Assembly: GCA_019358945.1 (NCBI GenBank) | Contig: JAHHIE010000002.1 | Location: 279,697 to 343,696, forward strand | Source of the DNA: Stenomitos rutilans HA7619-LM2 | GTDB taxonomy: Bacteria; Cyanobacteriota; Cyanobacteriia; Leptolyngbyales; Leptolyngbyaceae | Length of the DNA: 64,000 bases | Direction of reading: 5' to 3' | Part shown: positions 1-10,102 of the stretch, in pieces | Numbering within the stretch: the first letter of the stretch is position 1 | Layout of the letters: each line of letters opens with the position of its first letter | Made by a program: the position numbers and the translations under genes | The notes under the pieces: model-generated | The model's input: the letters and a program-made list of their open reading frames with translations, nothing else | What the model was told of the DNA's origin: nothing | The model's database searches: none

Positions 1-242
1 GTGGCGGCAAGATCTGGATTCGGATCTTCCCTGATAAGCCGATCACAATGCGACCTGCTGAAACCCGTATGGGTTCGGGTAAAGGTGCTCCCGAATTTTG
101 GGTGGCTGTTGTGAAGCCAGGTCGAATTATGTTTGAAATCACAGGTGTACCTGAAGCAACGGCTAGAGAAGCTATGCGGCTTGCCTCGTTCAAACTGCCG
201 ATTAAAACGAAATTTGTTACCCGTGCAACGGAGGAGTCCTAA
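1..242 (+). CDS. rplP: Ribosomal protein L16, 3' part only
   Basis: C-terminal part of large-subunit protein L16, which sits near the A site and the peptidyl transferase centre. The frame is open from base 3 and reads [18 protein letters not shown], then the conserved [19 protein letters not shown] block, so the 5' end lies before the window. It ends three bases before rpmC, as usual in the S10/spc operon. The in-frame ATG at 48 is internal, not a start. Confidence 0.96.
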   Translation, partial: GGKIWIRIFPDKPITMRPAETRMGSGKGAPEFWVAVVKPGRIMFEITGVPEATAREAMRLASFKLPIKTKFVTRATEES

Positions 243-245
243 GTC

Positions 246-461
246 ATGCCTCTTCCCAAAATGAGCGAGATCCGCGACCTCAGTGATCAAGAACTGGAAA
301 CGCAAATCGTCGCTGCGAAACGTGAACTCTTTGATCTCCGCTTTCAAAAAGGCACCCGCCAACTGGATAAATCCCATCGGTTTAAGCACACTCGCCATCG
401 GCTTGCTCAGTTGCTCACGCTTGAGCGCGAACGGCAGTTAGCTTTAAAGGATGAAGGCTAA
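246..461 (+). CDS. rpmC: Ribosomal protein L29
   Basis: Small helical 50S protein near the exit tunnel. The 71 residues carry the family pattern: an N-terminal helix (LSDQELETQIVAAKRELFDLRFQK) and a second basic helix (KHTRHRLAQLLTLERER). Length is normal. It starts three bases after rplP stops, which points to translational coupling within the ribosomal operon. Confidence 0.95.
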   Translation: MPLPKMSEIRDLSDQELETQIVAAKRELFDLRFQKGTRQLDKSHRFKHTRHRLAQLLTLERERQLALKDEG

Positions 462-570
462 AGGCTAAGGGCTAAACGGTTGGCGATCACTAGCACCCCA
501 CTGTTGCTCGACTCCGCTAAAACTTTAATCCTTCATCGTTTATCCTTTATCCTTTCCCCGGAGTTATCCA
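462..570 (+). repeat. Short tandem repeats between rpmC and rpsQ
   Basis: The rpmC-rpsQ gap begins with near-tandem copies of AAGGCTA/AGGGCTAA and ends with TTTATCC TTTATCC words, the complement of GGATAAA. These resemble the heptamer STRR words of filamentous cyanobacteria. No gene is seen. The stretch separates genes that abut in most bacteria. Confidence 0.5.
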
Positions 571-822
571 ATGGCTGCAAAAGAGAGAATTGGTTTGGTC
601 GTTAGCGACAAAATGGAAAAAACGATCGTGGTGGCCGTTGAAAGTCGTTCTGCGCATCCGAAATACGGCAAGATTGTGGCCCGAACCAAGCGTTATAAGG
701 CACACGACGAAGAGAACAAGTGCCGTGTGGGCGATCGCGTCCGCATTCAGGAAACGAGACCACTGAGCGCCACAAAGCGCTGGGTCGTGACTGACGTTCT
801 TACTACAGCGACTCAAGCATAG
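571..822 (+). CDS. rpsQ: Ribosomal protein S17
   Basis: Primary 16S rRNA-binding protein with an OB fold. The 83 residues contain the conserved blocks [37 protein letters not shown] and [18 protein letters not shown]. The ATG follows a CCCCGGAG-type purine tract. Position between rpmC and rplN is the standard spc order. Confidence 0.96.
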   Translation: MAAKERIGLVVSDKMEKTIVVAVESRSAHPKYGKIVARTKRYKAHDEENKCRVGDRVRIQETRPLSATKRWVVTDVLTTATQA

Positions 823-834
823 TCGGAGGAACCC

Positions 835-1203
835 ATGATCCAACAAGAGTCTTACCTGAATGTGGCAGATAACAGCGGTGCGCGTAAGCTCATGTGCATT
901 CGTGTGATTGGTGGTGGCAACCGTCGCTATGGCGGTGTCGGCGACATCATCATCGCTGTCGTCAAAGATGCCATCCCCAACATGGCGGTCAAAAAGTCGG
1001 ATGTGGTACGCGCCGTGATTGTGCGCACTCGCAAAGGGCTTCGCCGTGATAGTGGTATGAGCATTCGCTTTGACGATAACGCAGCCGTACTCATTAACAA
1101 CGATGGCAACCCCAGAGGGACTCGCGTCTTTGGCCCGGTTGCCCGTGAGCTACGAGACAAAAATTTCACTAAGATCGTCTCCCTCGCACCGGAGGTTCTG
1201 TAA
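835..1203 (+). CDS. rplN: Ribosomal protein L14
   Basis: 50S interface protein of 122 residues, the exact usual length, beginning [20 protein letters not shown] and ending in the conserved [21 protein letters not shown] region. A GGAGG-type site sits just before the ATG. Its stop shares one base with the rplX start (TAATG), suggesting coupled translation. Confidence 0.97.
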   Translation: MIQQESYLNVADNSGARKLMCIRVIGGGNRRYGGVGDIIIAVVKDAIPNMAVKKSDVVRAVIVRTRKGLRRDSGMSIRFDDNAAVLINNDGNPRGTRVFGPVARELRDKNFTKIVSLAPEVL

Positions 1204-1550
1204 TGGCAAAGACTGATTCAACCCCCACTCGCTACAAACTGCACGTCAAGAAAGGCGATACCGTCCAGGTTATTGCGGGTAGTGACAAAGGCAAAGTAGG
1301 CGAAGTGCTGCAAACGCTGCCCAAGACAAGCAAAATTGTAGTTAAGGGTGTGAACATTCGCACAAAGCACGTTAAGCCGCAGCAAGAAGGCGAATCGGGG
1401 CAAATTGTTACCAGTGAGGCTCCCATTCACAGCTCAAATGTGATGCTTTATTCCGAGAAGCAAAAGGTTGCCAGTCGTGTCTGCTACACCTTTGACGCGG
1501 ACGGTCGCAAAGTGCGTATGCTCAAAAAAACGGGTGAAACGATCGACTAA
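1203..1550 (+). CDS. rplX: Ribosomal protein L24
   Basis: Assembly-initiator protein of the 50S subunit. The KOW motif is clear ([20 protein letters not shown]) and is followed by [13 protein letters not shown]. At 115 residues it is in the normal range. The start overlaps the rplN stop by one base. Confidence 0.96.
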   Translation: MAKTDSTPTRYKLHVKKGDTVQVIAGSDKGKVGEVLQTLPKTSKIVVKGVNIRTKHVKPQQEGESGQIVTSEAPIHSSNVMLYSEKQKVASRVCYTFDADGRKVRMLKKTGETID

Positions 1551-1569
1551 TTTTAAGTTGTTAGCGATT

Positions 1570-1656
1570 GGTTGTTAGTTTTTAGAACGAGAAAGCCCAT
1601 TACTTCTAGCTTTACCCACTTGAAACTTACTTCTAGAACACTAACAACTAACAACC
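1570..1656. repeat. Inverted GGTTGTTAG/CTAACAACC repeat between rplX and rplE
   Basis: The word GGTTGTTAG at 1570-1578 has its complement CTAACAACC at 1648-1656, with further imperfect pairing (TTTTTAGAA against TTCTAGAAC). The same words recur between other genes here (near 2700, 3670, 4300, 37550, 48780 and 52820), so this is one copy of a dispersed intergenic repeat. It could fold in the operon mRNA. Confidence 0.6.
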
Positions 1657-1716
1657 AACAGCCAAACACTATTTATTTCCCTGACCAAGACCAGGGGCAA
1701 TGAAGGAACGACCACT

Positions 1717-2262
1717 ATGGCAGAACGACTCAAGACCCACTATCAAGAAAAAATTGTTCCAAAACTCATGGAGCAATTTAGCTACACCAATATCCATCAG
1801 GTACCCAAGGTAATCAAAGTAACGGTCAACCGAGGGATGGGTGAAGCCGCCCAGAATGCGAAGGCTCTCGAAGCATCCCTGGCAGAAATCAGTCTTATCA
1901 CTGGGCAAAAGCCTGTAGTCACAAGAGCGAAGAAGGCGATCGCAGGGTTCAAAATCCGTCAGGGGATGCCCGTTGGCATCATGGTAACGCTGCGCGCTGG
2001 ACGCATGTACTCGTTTCTCGATCGTCTCATCAATTTAACCCTGCCACGCATTCGAGATTTTCGTGGGATCAGCCCCAAAAGTTTTGACGGACGGGGAAAT
2101 TACACACTGGGCTTGCGCGAACAGCTCATCTTTCCAGAAGTTGAATACGACAGCGTTGACCAAGTCCGTGGTATGGACATTTCCATCATCACAACGGCAA
2201 ACACCGATGAGGAGGGTCGCGCCTTGCTGAAAGAACTGGGCATGCCCTTCCGGGATAACTAA
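1717..2262 (+). CDS. rplE: Ribosomal protein L5
   Basis: 5S rRNA-binding protein of the central protuberance, 181 residues. Conserved blocks are [53 protein letters not shown] and [17 protein letters not shown]. In many bacteria rpsN follows; here rpsH follows directly, as in cyanobacteria. Confidence 0.97.
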   Translation: MAERLKTHYQEKIVPKLMEQFSYTNIHQVPKVIKVTVNRGMGEAAQNAKALEASLAEISLITGQKPVVTRAKKAIAGFKIRQGMPVGIMVTLRAGRMYSFLDRLINLTLPRIRDFRGISPKSFDGRGNYTLGLREQLIFPEVEYDSVDQVRGMDISIITTANTDEEGRALLKELGMPFRDN

Positions 2263-2285
2263 GGCAGCTTTATCAAGGGAAAACT

Positions 2286-2687
2286 ATGGCGGCACACGAC
2301 ACTATTTCAGACATGCTGACGCGGATTCGGAACGCAAACCTCGCGCGTCATCAAACGACCGAGGTTCCATCCACAAAAATGACCCGCAGCATTGCCAAGG
2401 TTTTGAAGGATGAAGGCTTCATTGCTGACTTTGCCGAAGCTGGCGAGGGCGTTAAGCGGAATTTGGTCATTGCGCTGAAGTACAAAGGTAAGGGCAAGCG
2501 ACCCATCATCACCACGTTGCGGCGCGTCAGCAAACCAGGCTTTCGGGTTTATTCCAATCGACGAGAACTGCCTCGTGTTCTGGGTGGTATCGGCATTGCG
2601 ATTATTTCCACCTCAAGTGGCATTATGACCGATCGCGAAGCACGCCGAACCGGGCTGGGTGGTGAAGTGCTGTGCTACATCTGGTAA
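2286..2687 (+). CDS. rpsH: Ribosomal protein S8
   Basis: 16S rRNA-binding protein that in other bacteria also represses its own operon. The 133 residues begin [18 protein letters not shown] and end with the conserved [20 protein letters not shown] block. It starts 23 bases after rplE. Confidence 0.97.
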   Translation: MAAHDTISDMLTRIRNANLARHQTTEVPSTKMTRSIAKVLKDEGFIADFAEAGEGVKRNLVIALKYKGKGKRPIITTLRRVSKPGFRVYSNRRELPRVLGGIGIAIISTSSGIMTDREARRTGLGGEVLCYIW

Positions 2688-2756
2688 GCCAGTTGTCAGT
2701 CTTTGGCAATTAGTTTTTAGAAAACTAACAACTGTTTTAAGTAGGAGTAGTCAGGT
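2688..2756. repeat. Intergenic TTTAGAAAACTAACAAC repeat
   Basis: Short gap between rpsH and rplF made largely of the dispersed intergenic repeat: GTTGTCAGTC, then TTAGTTTTTAG against CTAACAAC. It ends in the rplF ribosome-binding region (GTAGGAGTAGTC before ATG at 2757). Confidence 0.5.
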
Positions 2757-3296
2757 ATGTCTCGTATTGGCAAACGCCCCATTGATATTCCCGGTAAAGT
2801 GACCATAGCCATTGATGGTCAGGCTGTGACGGTAAAAGGCCCCAAAGGTGAGCTTTCTAGAGTGCTGCCTAGTGAGGTGGCGATCGTTCAGGAAGGTGAA
2901 ACTATCCTGGTGACTCGCCAGGATGAGTCCCGTGCAGCGCGCCAACGTCATGGTCTTTGCCGGACGCTCGTTGCAAACATGGTTGAAGGCGTCTCTCAAG
3001 GGTTTCAACGCCGTCTGGAGATCCAGGGCGTTGGATATCGTGCTCAGGTGCAGGGGCGGAATTTAGTCTTGAACGTCGGCTACAGCAAGCCCGTTGAGCT
3101 AGAACCTCCGACGGGCATTCAAGTAGCAGTAGAAAACAACACAAACGTGGTTGTTAGCGGTATTGATAAAGAAGTTGTGGGCAACACGGCTGCTCGCATT
3201 CGAGCGGTTCGACCACCAGAACCCTACAAGGGCAAAGGCATTCGCTATGCCGGTGAAGCGGTAAGACGCAAAGTTGGTAAGGCAGGGAAGAAGTAA
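2757..3296 (+). CDS. rplF: Ribosomal protein L6
   Basis: 50S protein near the GTPase centre, 179 residues, two tandem L6 domains. It begins [15 protein letters not shown] and ends with the signature [31 protein letters not shown] precedes the ATG. rplR follows after two bases. Confidence 0.97.
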   Translation: MSRIGKRPIDIPGKVTIAIDGQAVTVKGPKGELSRVLPSEVAIVQEGETILVTRQDESRAARQRHGLCRTLVANMVEGVSQGFQRRLEIQGVGYRAQVQGRNLVLNVGYSKPVELEPPTGIQVAVENNTNVVVSGIDKEVVGNTAARIRAVRPPEPYKGKGIRYAGEAVRRKVGKAGKK

Positions 3297-3298
3297 TT

Positions 3299-3661
3299 AT
3301 GAAACTAACTCGTAAAGAATCAACGCGTCGTCGCCACAGTCGAGTCCGCCGCCGTGTCACAGGCACCGCCGAGCGTCCTCGTTTGGCGGTCTTTCGTTCC
3401 AATCAGCATATTTATGCTCAAGTCATTGACGACACGTTGCAACACACGCTGGCATCAGCGTCTACGCTTGATCCAGACTTAAAAACGTCGCTTGATTCTG
3501 GATCGAACTGTGATGCTTCGAGTGAGGTCGGTAAGCTTGTGGCTCAACGATTGATTGCTAAAGGCATTCAGCAAGTTGTCTTCGATCGTGGTGGTAGCCT
3601 TTATCATGGCCGAGTCAAAGCATTGGCGGATGCGGCTCGTGAAGCAGGACTAATTTTCTAA
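3299..3661 (+). CDS. rplR: Ribosomal protein L18
   Basis: 5S rRNA-binding protein, 120 residues. It shows the basic N-terminus ([19 protein letters not shown]) and the conserved [18 protein letters not shown] and [19 protein letters not shown] blocks. It starts two bases after the rplF stop, so the pair is probably translationally coupled. Confidence 0.96.
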   Translation: MKLTRKESTRRRHSRVRRRVTGTAERPRLAVFRSNQHIYAQVIDDTLQHTLASASTLDPDLKTSLDSGSNCDASSEVGKLVAQRLIAKGIQQVVFDRGGSLYHGRVKALADAAREAGLIF

Positions 3662-3767
3662 GTTGTCAGCTAGCAGCCGTCAGTCGTCAGTGGACAAGCT
3701 GATTGCTGGTAGCTGAGCGCTGATTGCCTCACCGAATAGCATTTGAAACAATTGAGGTTAAGCAGTT
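3662..3767. repeat. TCAGC-type intergenic repeats before rpsE
   Basis: Copies of CAGC/TCAGT words (GTCAGCTAGCAGCCGTCAGT, then CTGATTGCTGGTAGCTGAGC) arranged partly as an inverted repeat. The same vocabulary appears near 37500 and 52770. No coding sequence is seen. Confidence 0.5.
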
Positions 3768-4289
3768 ATGGCAAAGGGTCGTAAAACTCCTAAGAGTCGC
3801 GAAAAAGAAACAGATTGGCAGGAGCGTGTCGTTCAAATTCGTCGTGTTACCAAAGTGGTGAAGGGCGGGAAGAAGCTAAGCTTCCGGGCGATCGTGGTCG
3901 TTGGCAACGAGCGCGGCCAAGTTGGTGTCGGGGTCGGTAAGGCCAGCGATGTCATCGGAGCCGTGAAAAAGGGGGTCGCTGATGGCAAAAAGCACCTAGT
4001 TGACGTTCCCCTGACCAAAGCGAACTCGATTCCCCATCCTGCTAACGGAACCGGGGGCGGTGCCAAAATTATGATGCGTCCAGCCGCCCCCGGTACTGGT
4101 GTAATTGCTGGGGGCGCAGTTCGCACCGTTTTAGAACTCGCAGGTGTTCGCAATGTGCTGGCTAAGCAGCTTGGTTCTGGGAACCCGCTCAATAACGCAC
4201 GAGCGACGGTAAATGCACTTGAAACGCTGCGTACGTTCGCTGATGTTGCAGAAGAACGTGGCATCCCGGTTGAAAACCTTTACGCATAA
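3768..4289 (+). CDS. rpsE: Ribosomal protein S5
   Basis: 30S protein involved in decoding accuracy and mRNA unwinding at the entry site. The 173 residues hold the double-stranded RNA-binding-like N domain ([18 protein letters not shown], then [15 protein letters not shown]) and a C domain with [20 protein letters not shown]. No rpmD lies downstream, as expected in cyanobacteria. Confidence 0.97.
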   Translation: MAKGRKTPKSREKETDWQERVVQIRRVTKVVKGGKKLSFRAIVVVGNERGQVGVGVGKASDVIGAVKKGVADGKKHLVDVPLTKANSIPHPANGTGGGAKIMMRPAAPGTGVIAGGAVRTVLELAGVRNVLAKQLGSGNPLNNARATVNALETLRTFADVAEERGIPVENLYA

Positions 4290-4351
4290 ACAGCTTTTGG
4301 TTGTTCGTTTTCAGTAATCAACGTTCAGATCAAAAACCAACAGCTTATAGC

Positions 4352-4386
4352 CAACAACTGGATTAAGTAACAACAACTGGATTAAG
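4352..4386. repeat. 16-bp direct duplication upstream of rplO
   Basis: CAACAACTGGATTAAG occurs at 4352-4367 and again at 4371-4386, separated by TAA. The second copy ends three bases before the rplO ATG, so the duplication lies in the ribosome-binding region. It overlaps the end of a dispersed intergenic repeat starting near 4296. Confidence 0.75.
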
Positions 4387-4389
4387 ACG

Positions 4390-4851
4390 ATGAGACTTGA
4401 TGATATTGCGCCACAAGATGGCTCTAAAAAGCGCTCTCGCCGGGTTGGGCGAGGCATTGCAGCAGGTCAAGGAGCAAGCTGTGGGTTTGGGATGCGTGGT
4501 CAAAAGTCACGGTCAGGACGACCCACTCGTCCTGGCTTTGAAGGTGGACAAATTCCTTTGTACCGCCGCCTACCCAAGTTGAAGCAATTTCCGCTTGTTA
4601 ACCGCGCGAATTACACCATCATCAATGTTGGAGCGCTATCCACTCTGCCTGCTAAAACCGAGGTGACGCTCAGTTCCCTTATCGAAACGGGTATTGTCAC
4701 CAGTGATGACGGGCCTTTGAAGCTGCTAGGCGATGGGGAAGTTACAGTGCCCCTGACCGTGCATGCTGCTGCTTTTAGTGCCTCTGCTCGCGCTAAGATT
4801 GAAGCAGTCAAAGGAACGTGCGTGTTGCTAGGTGCCGATTCAGCTTCTTGA
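4390..4851 (+). CDS. rplO: Ribosomal protein L15
   Basis: 50S assembly protein, 153 residues. It begins [20 protein letters not shown] and includes the glycine-rich [22 protein letters not shown] segment and [11 protein letters not shown]. The ATG has only a weak upstream AAG-rich site, within a duplicated 16-bp sequence. It precedes secY, the normal order. Confidence 0.96.
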   Translation: MRLDDIAPQDGSKKRSRRVGRGIAAGQGASCGFGMRGQKSRSGRPTRPGFEGGQIPLYRRLPKLKQFPLVNRANYTIINVGALSTLPAKTEVTLSSLIETGIVTSDDGPLKLLGDGEVTVPLTVHAAAFSASARAKIEAVKGTCVLLGADSAS

Positions 4852-4998
4852 TTCGGCTGAACCAGTGCCAAGTTAAATTCACGCAAGCCTATAGTCATGT
4901 CGGTTAGCTACTTTTGCTCCGAGGCTAGCTCCCAAGAGCCTCATAACACAACAAACTAGCTCTGTGCTTGAACGACTTACACGTAGAGGAACGGCTTC

Positions 4999-6306
4999 AT
5001 GGATAGTAGTCGAGATCGAACACCAAGTGCTCAGGAAACGTTTGCTCAAATGGCTCAGGCTGCGGGTCTAAGAGGTCGTATTCTCCTGACGATCGGCATG
5101 CTCATCCTGATTCGTCTGGGCATGTTTCTGCCTCTACCAGGGATTGACAGAGCTGCATTTGGTCAAAGTATTCAAAACAGCCCTCTCATTGGGTTCTTAA
5201 ATGTCTTTTCTGGCGGCGGTATTGCTGCTCTGGGTATTTTTGCACTCGGTATTCTACCCTATATCAACGCCTCAATTATTTTGCAGCTTTTAACGTCTGC
5301 GTTGCCATCACTCGAAAACTTGCAAAAGAACGAGGGTGAAGCAGGTCGTCGCAAGATTTCGCAAATTACTCGGTATGTTTCCCTTGGATGGGCGATCGTG
5401 CAAAGCATCGGGATCGCAGTTTGGGTACGTCCCTATGCCGCTAACTGGGGGCCACTCTTTATCGTTCAAACCGTACTGGCTCTCACAGCAGGCTCCATGT
5501 TCGTTATGTGGGTCGGCGAACTGATTACTGAGCGTGGTATTGGCAATGGTGCATCCTTACTAATTTTTGTCAACATTGTTTCCAGCTTGCCAACGTCTGT
5601 CGGTCAAACGTTGGAATTGGCACAGAGTGGCGATCGCAGCGTGGTCAGTGGCGTGGTGATGCTATTGGTCGTCTTCCTCGTCATGATTGTTGGCATTGTC
5701 TTTGTTCAGGAGGGGAGCCGTCGCATACCAATTATTTCGGCGCGTCGGCAGGTTGGGCGGCGCACCTACATGGAGCGCAACAGTTACCTACCGCTACGGC
5801 TCAATCAAGGCGGCGTCATGCCCATCATTTTTGCATCGGCAGTACTGGTATTACCGATCACGCTGGCTCAGTTTACAAAAAACGATATTGCCATTCAGGT
5901 TGCTAATTACCTGAGTCCCAACGGCAGTGCGCCTTGGGTTCATGCGGGTCTTTACCTACTGTTAATCCTGTTCTTTAGCTACTTCTATGCGTCCCTGGTC
6001 GTTAACCCTGTAGATATGTCTCAAAACTTGAAGAAGATGGGAGCCAGCATTCCAGGTATTCGTCCAGGCAAAGCAACCAGCGATTACATTGAGCGTGTCC
6101 TGAACCGCCTCACGTTCTTGGGAGCTATCTTCTTGGGTTTGGTAGCGATCGTACCAACAGCAGTAGAAGGAGCAACGAATGTACGAACGTTTCAAGGTAT
6201 TGGAGCGACCTCGCTGCTTATTTTGGTTGGCGTTGCGATCGATACCGCCAAACAGGTACAAACCTATGTGATATCCCAACGCTATGAAGGGATGGTGAAA
6301 CAGTAG
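4999..6306 (+). CDS. secY: Preprotein translocase subunit SecY
   Basis: Channel subunit of the Sec translocon. The 435 residues give about ten hydrophobic segments, with the family blocks [42 protein letters not shown] and [19 protein letters not shown]. Cyanobacterial SecY serves both plasma and thylakoid membranes (established knowledge). The TAG stop overlaps the GTG start of adk by one base. Confidence 0.97.
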   Translation: MDSSRDRTPSAQETFAQMAQAAGLRGRILLTIGMLILIRLGMFLPLPGIDRAAFGQSIQNSPLIGFLNVFSGGGIAALGIFALGILPYINASIILQLLTSALPSLENLQKNEGEAGRRKISQITRYVSLGWAIVQSIGIAVWVRPYAANWGPLFIVQTVLALTAGSMFVMWVGELITERGIGNGASLLIFVNIVSSLPTSVGQTLELAQSGDRSVVSGVVMLLVVFLVMIVGIVFVQEGSRRIPIISARRQVGRRTYMERNSYLPLRLNQGGVMPIIFASAVLVLPITLAQFTKNDIAIQVANYLSPNGSAPWVHAGLYLLLILFFSYFYASLVVNPVDMSQNLKKMGASIPGIRPGKATSDYIERVLNRLTFLGAIFLGLVAIVPTAVEGATNVRTFQGIGATSLLILVGVAIDTAKQVQTYVISQRYEGMVKQ

Positions 6307-6854
6307 TGGCGCGTCTTATTCTTCTGGGTGCTCCGGGTGCTGGCAAAGGCACTCAAGCCAAAGCATTAGCCACTTTGGTACAGATTCCTCACATCTCTAC
6401 TGGCGATATTTTACGAGAAGCTGTTGCTCATCAAACGGCGTTAGGTGTGAAAGCTAAGTCGTATATGGAGCAGGGGAATCTAGTTCCAGACGACCTAGTC
6501 ATAGCCCTCATTAGAGAGCGACTAAGCCAACCGGACGCTCAAACAGGCTGGATTTTAGATGGGTTTCCCCGCAATGAATCTCAAGCTGCGTTCCTTGACG
6601 AACTGCTTGAAGAGATGGATCAGGTCTATCGCTATGCTGTCAACCTAGAGGTTCCTGATGACGTTCTTGTACAAAGGATGCTGGGTCGCGGACGGGCGGA
6701 CGATACAGAGGAGGTCATTCGGCGACGCTTGCAGGTCTACCATCATCAAACGGCTCCCTTAATCAACTTCTATCAGGTTCGACACAAACTGGTGTCGATT
6801 GACGGAAACGTGACTCCAGAAGCAGTTTTAGACAAGCTCAAAAGCCTTCTTTAG
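6306..6854 (+). CDS. adk: Adenylate kinase (short form)
   Basis: Catalyses ATP + AMP = 2 ADP. The start is GTG at 6306, sharing its first base with the secY stop. The P-loop [10 protein letters not shown] is at residues 8-17, [10 protein letters not shown] and [10 protein letters not shown] follow, and the lid is the short type without zinc cysteines, hence 182 residues. No map gene lies between adk and infA. Confidence 0.95.
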   Translation: MARLILLGAPGAGKGTQAKALATLVQIPHISTGDILREAVAHQTALGVKAKSYMEQGNLVPDDLVIALIRERLSQPDAQTGWILDGFPRNESQAAFLDELLEEMDQVYRYAVNLEVPDDVLVQRMLGRGRADDTEEVIRRRLQVYHHQTAPLINFYQVRHKLVSIDGNVTPEAVLDKLKSLL

Positions 6855-7053
6855 TCGATTCATGTTCACGTCATTCGCCATCATTCAAGCAGGTAATCAA
6901 CAGAAGTCTTACCGCCCTAAAGGCACCTGTTGGCGTGTATCAAGTAACCTTCTCAAAGCACACTTTTATAGATGCCTTGCCCATCGTCAATGATCTAAAC
7001 TCAAAGAGTGAGCGTCAAATCATTACAAGCTCAACACTGAAAACGACTGCTTC

Positions 7054-7060
7054 GGAGGAA
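7054..7060 (+). promoter_or_regulatory. Ribosome-binding site deciding the infA TTG start
   Basis: GGAGGAA is a near-perfect anti-16S match, six bases before TTG at 7067. It is the main reason to reject the longer reading from 6935. Confidence 0.8.
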
Positions 7061-7066
7061 TCCAAA

Positions 7067-7294
7067 TTGTCCAAACAAGATCTAATCGAGATGGAAGGAA
7101 CGGTAACAGAATCGCTACCGAACGCTATGTTTCGAGTCAAGCTAGATAACGAGTTCAACGTACTTGCTCACATTTCTGGCAAAATTCGACGCAACTATAT
7201 CAAAATACTTCCTGGCGATCGAGTCAAAGTAGAGCTAACCCCCTACGATCTGACCAAAGGGCGCATCACCTATCGGCTCCGTAATAAAAAATAG
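7067..7294 (+). CDS. infA: Translation initiation factor IF-1, TTG start
   Basis: S1-like OB-fold factor that occupies the A site during initiation. The conserved protein reads (M)[20 protein letters not shown] and continues to [11 protein letters not shown], 75 residues, the usual size. The family start falls on TTG at 7067, with GGAGGAA at 7054-7060 six bases upstream. The frame is open back to an ATG at 6935, but those 44 residues look unlike IF-1 and lack such a site, so TTG is preferred. Confidence 0.93.
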   Translation: MSKQDLIEMEGTVTESLPNAMFRVKLDNEFNVLAHISGKIRRNYIKILPGDRVKVELTPYDLTKGRITYRLRNKK

Positions 7295-7416
7295 CTCCCT
7301 TGAGAACTGTCAAACCAGACTAAAACGCCTCAGCAGTATAGCTCTTAAAAATTCATTTGACAAAGGCTGCTCTTGGTTGATAAGATTATATGTTTGTAAT
7401 GCTGCGAGATTAAGCC

Positions 7417-7530
7417 ATGAAGGTTCGGGCATCGGTACGTAGGATTTGTGAAAAGTGTCGCGTTATTCGACGTCGTGGCAGAGTGATGGTCATTTGTTCC
7501 AACCCCAAGCATAAGCAGCGTCAAGGCTAA
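7417..7530 (+). CDS. rpmJ: Ribosomal protein L36
   Basis: A 37-residue zinc-ribbon protein of the 50S subunit: [20 protein letters not shown] and then [17 protein letters not shown]. It is the zinc-binding form, with Cys11, Cys14, Cys27 and His33. It lies between infA and rpsM as usual and is too short for common ORF cut-offs. Confidence 0.97.
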   Translation: MKVRASVRRICEKCRVIRRRGRVMVICSNPKHKQRQG

Positions 7531-7619
7531 GTGCACTGTAAAAGTGTACGCAGTTAGTGCAAGATTATGTCGGCAGGTGAAGCTGAAGTTTTAGCAGTAG
7601 AAGACTGGGAGAGAAAAGC

Positions 7620-8003
7620 GTGGCACGGATTGCCGGAGTAGACTTACCTCGTGATAAGAGGATTGAGATTGGTCTGACCTATATTTATGGAATCGGGCCA
7701 ACTCGCGCAAAAGACGTTTTGACAGCAACTGGCGTTAATCCAGACATTCGCGTGAAGGATTTGAGCGATGCTGACGTCTCGCTGCTGCGTGAGGAAGTTG
7801 AAGAAAACTACCAAATTGAAGGCGACCTGAGACGGCTTGAGTCGATGAACATCAAGCGATTGATGGATATTGGAACTTATCGTGGTCGCCGTCATCGGCT
7901 TGGTCTCCCTGTTCGTGGTCAGCGCACGCGCACGAACGCCCGCACACGACGGGGCGGACGTCGAACGGTTGCTGGGAAGAAGAAAGCGCCGAGCAAGAAG
8001 TAG
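7620..8003 (+). CDS. rpsM: Ribosomal protein S13
   Basis: 30S head protein contacting the 50S subunit and P-site tRNA. The start is GTG at 7620 and the family start [20 protein letters not shown] follows at once. The 127 residues end in the basic tail [33 protein letters not shown] upstream is the likely ribosome-binding site. Confidence 0.96.
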   Translation: MARIAGVDLPRDKRIEIGLTYIYGIGPTRAKDVLTATGVNPDIRVKDLSDADVSLLREEVEENYQIEGDLRRLESMNIKRLMDIGTYRGRRHRLGLPVRGQRTRTNARTRRGGRRTVAGKKKAPSKK

Positions 8004-8180
8004 ATTGCTGGAAGCCCTCTTCGGTGGCTGCAAAATCAGGCAGGCTCTGCTCTATCAGTGCAATGTCGTGCCCTGCTTCACTTGACGGTAGAATGACAGC
8101 CTTTGTCTTTACTTTCACTCCATTAAGCAAAATCTTACTCGCTGAATCAAACACCTTAATACAACCTAGAGAACTGAATC

Positions 8181-8576
8181 ATGGCTCGACAACCAGCTCG
8201 AAAAACTGGAGCACGCAAGCAAAAGAAAAATGTACCGAGTGGCGTTGCTTATATCCAGTCAACCTTCAACAATACGATCGTCACAATCTCAGATACCAAC
8301 GGTGAGGTCATTTCTTGGGCCTCTGCTGGCTCAAGTGGCTTCAAAGGCGCTAAAAAAGGTACCCCCTTCGCTGCCCAAACTGCTGCTGAAAGCGCTGCTC
8401 GCAGGGCGGCTGATCAGGGCATGCGTCAACTCGAAGTCATGGTAAGTGGTCCAGGCGCAGGTCGGGAAACAGCCATTCGGGCATTGCAAGGCTCTGGTCT
8501 AGAAATCACTCTTATACGAGACGTGACACCCATTCCACACAATGGTTGCCGTCCTCCTAAACGTCGCCGAGTTTGA
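8181..8576 (+). CDS. rpsK: Ribosomal protein S11
   Basis: 30S platform protein near the E site. The 131 residues contain [20 protein letters not shown] and end in the invariant [18 protein letters not shown] tail. The 177-base gap after rpsM contains nothing recognisable. Confidence 0.97.
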   Translation: MARQPARKTGARKQKKNVPSGVAYIQSTFNNTIVTISDTNGEVISWASAGSSGFKGAKKGTPFAAQTAAESAARRAADQGMRQLEVMVSGPGAGRETAIRALQGSGLEITLIRDVTPIPHNGCRPPKRRRV

Positions 8577-8727
8577 ACATCGGTAGTGCAATGCGATGTT
8601 TCAGGAATGAGGTTTGATTGGCAGCGGTCTAAAGATGGCCTTGCCTATCGGTTTGAGGAATTGAGTTCATTGTTGGGTTAAGTCAGCAAGGCGTTTGCCT
8701 TTCATCAAGAAGCGGGGAGGTTGCTAC

Positions 8728-9675
8728 ATGGCACAGTTTCAGGTCGAATGCGTTGAATCTAAAACGGAGCGGGATCAAAGCCAGAATAGCAGATTTGTGA
8801 TTGAACCTCTGGAGCGTGGGCAAGGAATCACGCTTGGCAATGCTTTGAGGCGCGTATTGCTCTCCAACCTAGAAGGCTCTGCCGTGACAGCGGTGCGGAT
8901 TGCAGGCGTGAATCACGAGTTCGCAACGATTCCGGGTGTCCGTGAGGATGTGCTTGATATTTTGCTGAATATGAAGAAAATTGTCCTCAAAAGTTACTCA
9001 TCTCAACCTCAGATTGGGCGTTTGCTTGCCCAAGGGCCTGCAACCGTTACAGCCGATCAATTCGATCTGCCCTCAGAAGTAGAACTAGTTGATCCGGGCC
9101 AATATGTTGCGACATTGTCGGCGGGGTCAACCCTAGAAATGGAGTTCCGGATTGAGCGAGGGAAGGGTTATCGCACTGTTGACAGAGGGCGAGATGAGAC
9201 AACCGCTCTAGACTTCCTCCAGATTGATTCGCTATTTATGCCGGTTCGTAAAGTGAATTACACCGTTGAGGATGCCCGCGTGGGTGGTTCTGCTGAGCGC
9301 GATCGACTGATTATGGAAATTTCAACCAATGGAAGTTTGACGCCGCAAGAAGCACTAAGTCAGGCGGCGAATATTTTGGTTGATCTCTTTAATCCTCTTA
9401 AAGAAATTACCTTTGAACCATCAGATGATGATGATAGCGATGAAGAGAATCCAGCTAATCAGATTCCAATTGAGGAGCTGCAACTCTCAGTCCGCGCCTA
9501 TAACTGCCTAAAGCGCGCCCAAATCAACTCCGTAGCAGATCTGCTGGACTATAGCCAGGAGGACTTGTTAGAGATCAAGAACTTTGGTCAAAAATCTGCC
9601 GAAGAAGTTGTGGAAGCGTTACAACAGCGTCTAGGCATCACGCTGCCACAGGAAAAATCCTCAAAACCTAGCTAG
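8728..9675 (+). CDS. rpoA: RNA polymerase alpha subunit
   Basis: Alpha subunit that nucleates RNA polymerase assembly. The start chosen is ATG at 8728 (MAQFQVECVESKTE) because GGGGAGG sits seven bases upstream; a TTG at 8695 would add 11 unconserved residues. The protein has 315 residues. The N-terminal domain contains LGNALRRVLLSNLEGSAV; after an acidic linker (SDDDDSDEENP) the C-terminal domain reads LSVRAYNCLKRAQINSVADL and GQKSAEEVVEAL. Confidence 0.97.
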   Translation: MAQFQVECVESKTERDQSQNSRFVIEPLERGQGITLGNALRRVLLSNLEGSAVTAVRIAGVNHEFATIPGVREDVLDILLNMKKIVLKSYSSQPQIGRLLAQGPATVTADQFDLPSEVELVDPGQYVATLSAGSTLEMEFRIERGKGYRTVDRGRDETTALDFLQIDSLFMPVRKVNYTVEDARVGGSAERDRLIMEISTNGSLTPQEALSQAANILVDLFNPLKEITFEPSDDDDSDEENPANQIPIEELQLSVRAYNCLKRAQINSVADLLDYSQEDLLEIKNFGQKSAEEVVEALQQRLGITLPQEKSSKPS

Positions 9676-9746
9676 CACAAGGCGTTCATACCTTGAAAAG
9701 AGCTAGCTAACTCTAACCACTATTTAACCCTCAAAAGTGAAGTCTC

Positions 9747-10097
9747 ATGCGCCACCGCTGTCGTGTTCCTCTACTTAGTAAGCCTGCTGATCAACGCCGT
9801 GCACTCCTACGATCGCTGACCACGGAGTTGATCCGCAATGGCCGCATCAAAACAACTAAAATTCGTGCTCAGGCAGTCCGTTCAGAAGCCGATCGCATGA
9901 TCACGCTGGCTAAAGATGGTTCTTTAGCTGCGCGTCGTCAGGCGTTGGGTTATTTGTTCGATAAGCAGCTTGTGCATGCTTTATTTGAACAGGCGGCGTC
10001 TCGCTACAGCGATCGTAATGGTGGCTATACCCGCATTATTCGTACTATTCACCGTCGCGGCGACAACGCTGAGATGGCCATCATTGAACTTACCTGA
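9747..10097 (+). CDS. rplQ: Ribosomal protein L17
   Basis: 50S protein at the tunnel exit, 116 residues, with [22 protein letters not shown] N-terminus (here [20 protein letters not shown]), then [13 protein letters not shown] and [19 protein letters not shown]. It follows rpoA and is followed after five bases by truA, the cyanobacterial order. Confidence 0.97.
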   Translation: MRHRCRVPLLSKPADQRRALLRSLTTELIRNGRIKTTKIRAQAVRSEADRMITLAKDGSLAARRQALGYLFDKQLVHALFEQAASRYSDRNGGYTRIIRTIHRRGDNAEMAIIELT

Positions 10098-10102
10098 TTT
10101 CC

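Noticed and set aside
6935..7066. N-terminal extension of infA from ATG 6935
   Set aside because: The 44 residues are unlike any IF-1 and the ATG lacks a ribosome-binding site, whereas TTG 7067 has GGAGGAA at the right distance.
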